Part shown: positions 60,480 to 64,000 of the stretch, in pieces
Layout of the letters: each line of letters begins with the position of its first letter
Numbering within the stretch: the first letter of the stretch is position 1
Assembly (NCBI RefSeq): GCF_900747795.2
Contig: NC_041395.2
Location: 36,122,597-36,186,596 of the forward strand
From: Erpetoichthys calabaricus
Taxonomy: Eukaryota; Chordata; Cladistia; Polypteriformes; Polypteridae
Direction: 5' to 3'
DNA length: 64,000 nucleotides
Notes under the pieces: model-generated
Seen by the model: the letters and a program-made list of their open reading frames with translations, nothing else
What the model was told of the DNA's origin: nothing
The model's database searches: none
Translations under genes and position numbers: made by a program

Positions 60480-62250
60480 GATAAGCTGTATAACAAAGAG
60501 ATTTCATAAAGCTTTTGTTTTTAGTCAAATAGATTATTTTAATGCACTCTTATGAGGGCTACCAAGAGGTCTTAAATCAGCGATAGCTTGTTCAAAATAC
60601 ATTAACGAGAATCTTAAGGAAAAAGAAGAATTTGAACACATTTAACTGTAATTTGCATCTATACATTTGTGGACTGTATGTTTTAGAACTGAATTTAAAA
60701 TACTCTTTACTGTGTATACATTTCTGAACAAGCATGTTTATTGCTATATGTCTCAATACATTTTACAAACAAAAATACGTCAAAGTAATACTGTTGAATA
60801 TTTAAAAAACATGCCAAAGGCACACTTATTTCAGTTTTGCCTTTTCATAACTAAATGTTGGTTCTCTTGTAAATAATCAAATTTAATGCTGCATCATTAG
60901 ATATTTTGATTTTTGTAGGTATATCTCTTTCTTGGAGTAATATTATTGGATAATCCTTATTATTAATATGTGTCTTCAGTTACTAACCCAACCACTTCCT
61001 TTGATTTATCTTTTTGGTATCCTGCGGTGGCACTCGGCATCACTGCCTCCTGACCAAAATACTATGTGGCTTTTTTGATGGCTGAAAGAATAAAGGATGT
61101 CATTGCTAAGATGATATCTGAAGCACAGAGTTTTCTAGGACTTTTTATATGCTTAAATAATAAAGAATAATTGTGTCTTGTTTAGCAATTGCTTTTTAGT
61201 TTGAATTTGAGATTTTATATATGGTATAAGTTTTACACATGAAATTCCATTCAAACGTGAAGCCTATTTTATAAATGAAAAAATAACTAGCACACTCGTG
61301 CACTTTATAACACAGTTGAAGGGTACCGGTGTCCTATTATAAAGAAAAGCCTTAACATTTACGGAATATGACAGTTTTTTAAGCCACAAATGTTATTATG
61401 TAGAGACCCACACCTTGAGATTACATGCATATTACAAGACAGCTTGTTCATGTCATTTTAGAAGGAAAAAAGCAAACCATTGTTCTGAGATTCAGCCATT
61501 TTAAAAGGAGACTGGCTGTGCATCTCACTTCGCCAAGTTCATCTTTCTCCGCACCATAATTCAGCACCAGGAGCATTAATTCACCTCAGAAAGTCATCGC
61601 CATGTGTCAGTATTGATTTGAAATATGGATGTCCAGATGTGAATTGCTGTCTGTAGACAACTAGACAATAATAACTGAAGAAAATTACATGCTGCTGTTT
61701 TGTTATTTTTACCAGTCCCATCCATCATCCACACTGACTCTCAATCACTGTCTGCTCTTATAAGTTGAGAATTTCTTCTTTTTGGGGCCGATTGAATTCC
61801 AGAATTGTGGCAACTCCTTGCTGGTTTGTAACCATGACCACTGTCATGCCTGACTTCTTTTAGTTCAAGGTGGGTAGTGCATAGTTCTTAAATTATGAAG
61901 AAAAGCCAATAAAGCAGGAGCTAAACAACAACCCTTTGATTTGCCTTTGTGCTGCGCTGGACTTCTATTCAGGATCAAACCTCACCCAACACCCCCAATG
62001 CAAAAGTGCAGAATACCCCTTTCTATATTACAATAAATAGATAAAAGCAGCACAGCGTTGCACAGGTAAGTGATGTTAAGGTTTGGTTATTTTGTCTGCT
62101 AGCCTGGAATTCTGTTTGAATGTTTCATTTGCTCTGAGCAAGCAGGTGCAACTCAAATTTTAGGTTCCAAAGTGTTCTATCTATGGTCCTAGAGAGCAGC
62201 TAGGCAAAGTTTCTTCCATATCATTCAATAGATATATGTCAGGCACTTCG
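60480..62250. other. Interval with no gene recognised
   Basis: AT-rich; AATAAAGCAGGAGC near 61912 may be the end of an old LTR-type or gene 3' sequence. Nothing firmer. Confidence 0.4.
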
Positions 62251-62253
62251 GGT

Positions 62254-62836
62254 TGTGAAATGGACGCTGTATAGTGCCTGACCCGACAAAAACTTGACAC
62301 TGAGGCACGTGTAAAACTCAATAAAAGACTTTTATTTTCTTCAGCTTGAGTGCACGTCTTCCCCGTGAACCCCCCCCCCCCCCCCCCCCCCCCCAGCCAC
62401 AACACAGTCCCAAGTACTAAGCACAACACAAACCACAACCCTTCTTCTGGCACCACCACTCCTCCCAGGCAACCTCGTCCTCTTCCTCCTGATTCTGGCC
62501 CTGAGTGGTGGTTGCCAGTCCTTTTTATAGCCCACCCGGAAGTGCTCCAGGTGCTTGATCACCTGTTCCTGATTGCACTTCCAGGTGGGGCTGTAGAGTT
62601 GTCCAGGCTGGCTCCGGGATCCATGCAGCACCCCCTGGCGGCCACCCCAGATCCCCACAGGGCTGTGGAGAACTCCATCTCCCATGGAACGCTGCGGGAA
62701 ACTGAGGCACCATCGTCAGCAAGGGAGGCTGTCACCAAGTGTTCCAGGGGAGGTACTGAGGAGCCCATGGCTGCTCCCCCGGAACATAAGTAGAAGGGGC
62801 GTCCCAGCCGGGCATGGGACCCAGTCGCCCGCCACA
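62254..62836 (-). mobile_element. Solo-LTR-like relic, best-preserved (fossil)
   Basis: A 583-bp unit on the minus strand, TGTGGCGGGC to TTTCACA, with GGGT duplications at 62250-62253 and 62837-62840. A TATA-like GGCTATAAAAAGG and GAAAATAAAAGTC are in LTR order; a poly-C run (62370-62394) sits between. It lies in the 3' end of an L2-like LINE. Apparent long frames in this GC-rich unit are not genes. Confidence 0.7.
62370..62394 (+). repeat. Poly-C run (25 bp)
   Basis: Uninterrupted C tract, poly-G on the element's sense strand. Confidence 0.95.
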
Positions 62837-62840
62837 GGGT

Positions 62841-62905
62841 CTAACTACGTCAAAGCACTTTGAGTAGTTAGAAAAGTGCTATATAAATGTAAAGAATGAT
62901 TATTG
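62841..62905 (+). mobile_element. L2-like LINE 3' end
   Basis: CAAAGCACTTTGAGTAGTTA then AAAAGTGCTATATAAATG is the usual 3' end of fish L2-type LINEs. Confidence 0.6.
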
Positions 62906-64000
62906 TTTACATATCATTCATGCATTGTTGTCCGGGTGCAAACTGAGCTGATGTTCACAAAAAAGCAAAAATGACAAAGAGCTAAAAATTAATCAACCAC
63001 AAAAATGTGTGTATTTTACTTGTCAAGACATGTGCAACATCTGTGACAAAAGTCTGATTGAATTCATGCATCCCTTGACTGAAAACCAGAGGCTGCGTTC
63101 TGGCCTAACTTCGTGGTTCATAAAGTGTGGGTGGAAGCAAAGTGGGATTGAGTTTGGTTTTGTTTTGATGAAAAATATAGAAACCCAGGAAAAGAGAAAA
63201 CACAGCCCTCTATTTCAGAGCTAACATGGCATAAAGTAAATAAATAAATCAATACGTTCACTTGAAAACTGCGCCCTCAGGTTCTGTCATTGAAGAGCTA
63301 AAAAGACCTAAAGAGTCCCTAATCACTATTATAAGTTGGAGATAAGGCGGAAACCACAAGTGAGCAACTAGAATAGCTCCTAAAGAGTGCATACCAAAAC
63401 CACAATGCTGAAAAATGTCACAACAGACAATAAAATATTAAAAATAAAATGCTAAAAAAGAGAAAAAGAAAAAACTAGAAGAGAAAGACACAGATAATTA
63501 GTGCTGCTTTTTAAAGTGAATCAGAGGAACTGACATCTTATGAGAGTTTCAGTTTTAAATCTGTTGTTAGAAAGTGACTAAAGCCACACAGGGCAAAACG
63601 CTTTTTTATCAGTAGAGGACAGTACACTGACCCAACCCAAGAATGACACCAGTTTGACCTTTTAAGTGTGAGCTCAGCTAGTTGTTGACATATTGTGAGT
63701 TATTTTTTTTGTAAGAAAGACAGTTTTGTTATCAAAGCTTCTTTTTTATTTACGTTTGGGTTATTTATTCATTTAAATATAAATTTTGTTTAATTTCTTT
63801 TATTATGGTTTTATTTTTATTCCCCCTTGTCATTTTAATAACATTAATTTTTAATAATGTTATGCTTTGTTGTGTTTGTGCAATGCACAAGTGACCATCA
63901 AGTGACCTCTTCTATCACAATGATGGCAAACCAGCAGCTTCCTATAAAAATGTCGGTCTGAACACCTAGAGTTATTTCTTGGTGTATAAAGAAAAGAAGC
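62906..64000. other. Right-end interval with no gene recognised
   Basis: A 71-codon frame at 63009-63224 has no motif or splice context that I recognise; the rest is AT-rich. Confidence 0.45.

Noticed and set aside
62341-62793. Long proline-rich and other frames of 92-147 codons
   Set aside because: GC-rich LTR-like relic with a poly-C run; frames exist on both strands and lack domains.

Overview
This is a repeat-rich stretch of vertebrate genome. Two host genes can be read with confidence: an immunoglobulin light-chain gene (7569-10160, + strand) and a leukotriene B4 receptor-type GPCR (42716-46022, + strand). Both have GT-AG introns. The surroundings are dense with Jockey-group LINEs (CR1/L2/Rex1 type), an L1 fragment, tRNA-derived SINEs with box A/box B, short DNA transposons (Harbinger-, piggyBac-, hAT- and TA-target-type) and TATC/GATA and CTTT microsatellites. 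The mix suggests a ray-finned fish, possibly a non-teleost such as a bichir or reedfish. That placement is an inference from repeat flavour and protein similarity recalled from memory, not a database result.

Layout. 1-6000: a minus-strand LINE split by a second LINE (16-bp target duplication), which is split by a Harbinger-like transposon (15-bp terminal inverted repeats, CAG duplication), which itself carries a SINE and a third LINE ending in a TATC array. 6000-10400: the light-chain gene, whose V and J are already fused in one germline exon and whose intron-1 acceptor tract is a CTTT microsatellite. 11230-16930: DNA-transposon fragments; a 338-bp-period element (11828-12438) that combines a Pol III-type tRNA promoter with a complete hammerhead ribozyme core; a LINE split by a compound L1/L2-like insertion; and a TA-flanked MITE. 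17670-23610: SINEs, a decayed CR1-type LINE and a solo-LTR-like relic. 24300-38300: LINE copies, including a nearly complete 3.45-kb LINE inside another element inside a third LINE, and another solo-LTR-like relic. 42700-46530: the receptor gene, with one intron inside the coding region that hosts a CR1-type LINE split by a piggyBac-type MITE. 46650-53230: SINE-in-SINE, a LINE tail, an LTR-like relic, a hAT-type MITE and a 13 x 53-bp minisatellite apparently seeded by a dispersed repeat. 53230-64000: a possible small terminal exon on the minus strand, more LINE and SINE fragments and further LTR-like relics.

The best candidate for an unusual system is the Pol III-promoter plus hammerhead-ribozyme tandem element at 11.8-12.4 kb. 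Second is the germline-joined light chain. The two host genes are unrelated in function beyond both belonging to immunity and inflammation, and nothing in the sequence shows that they are co-regulated. Several long intervals contain nothing I can support and are stated as such.
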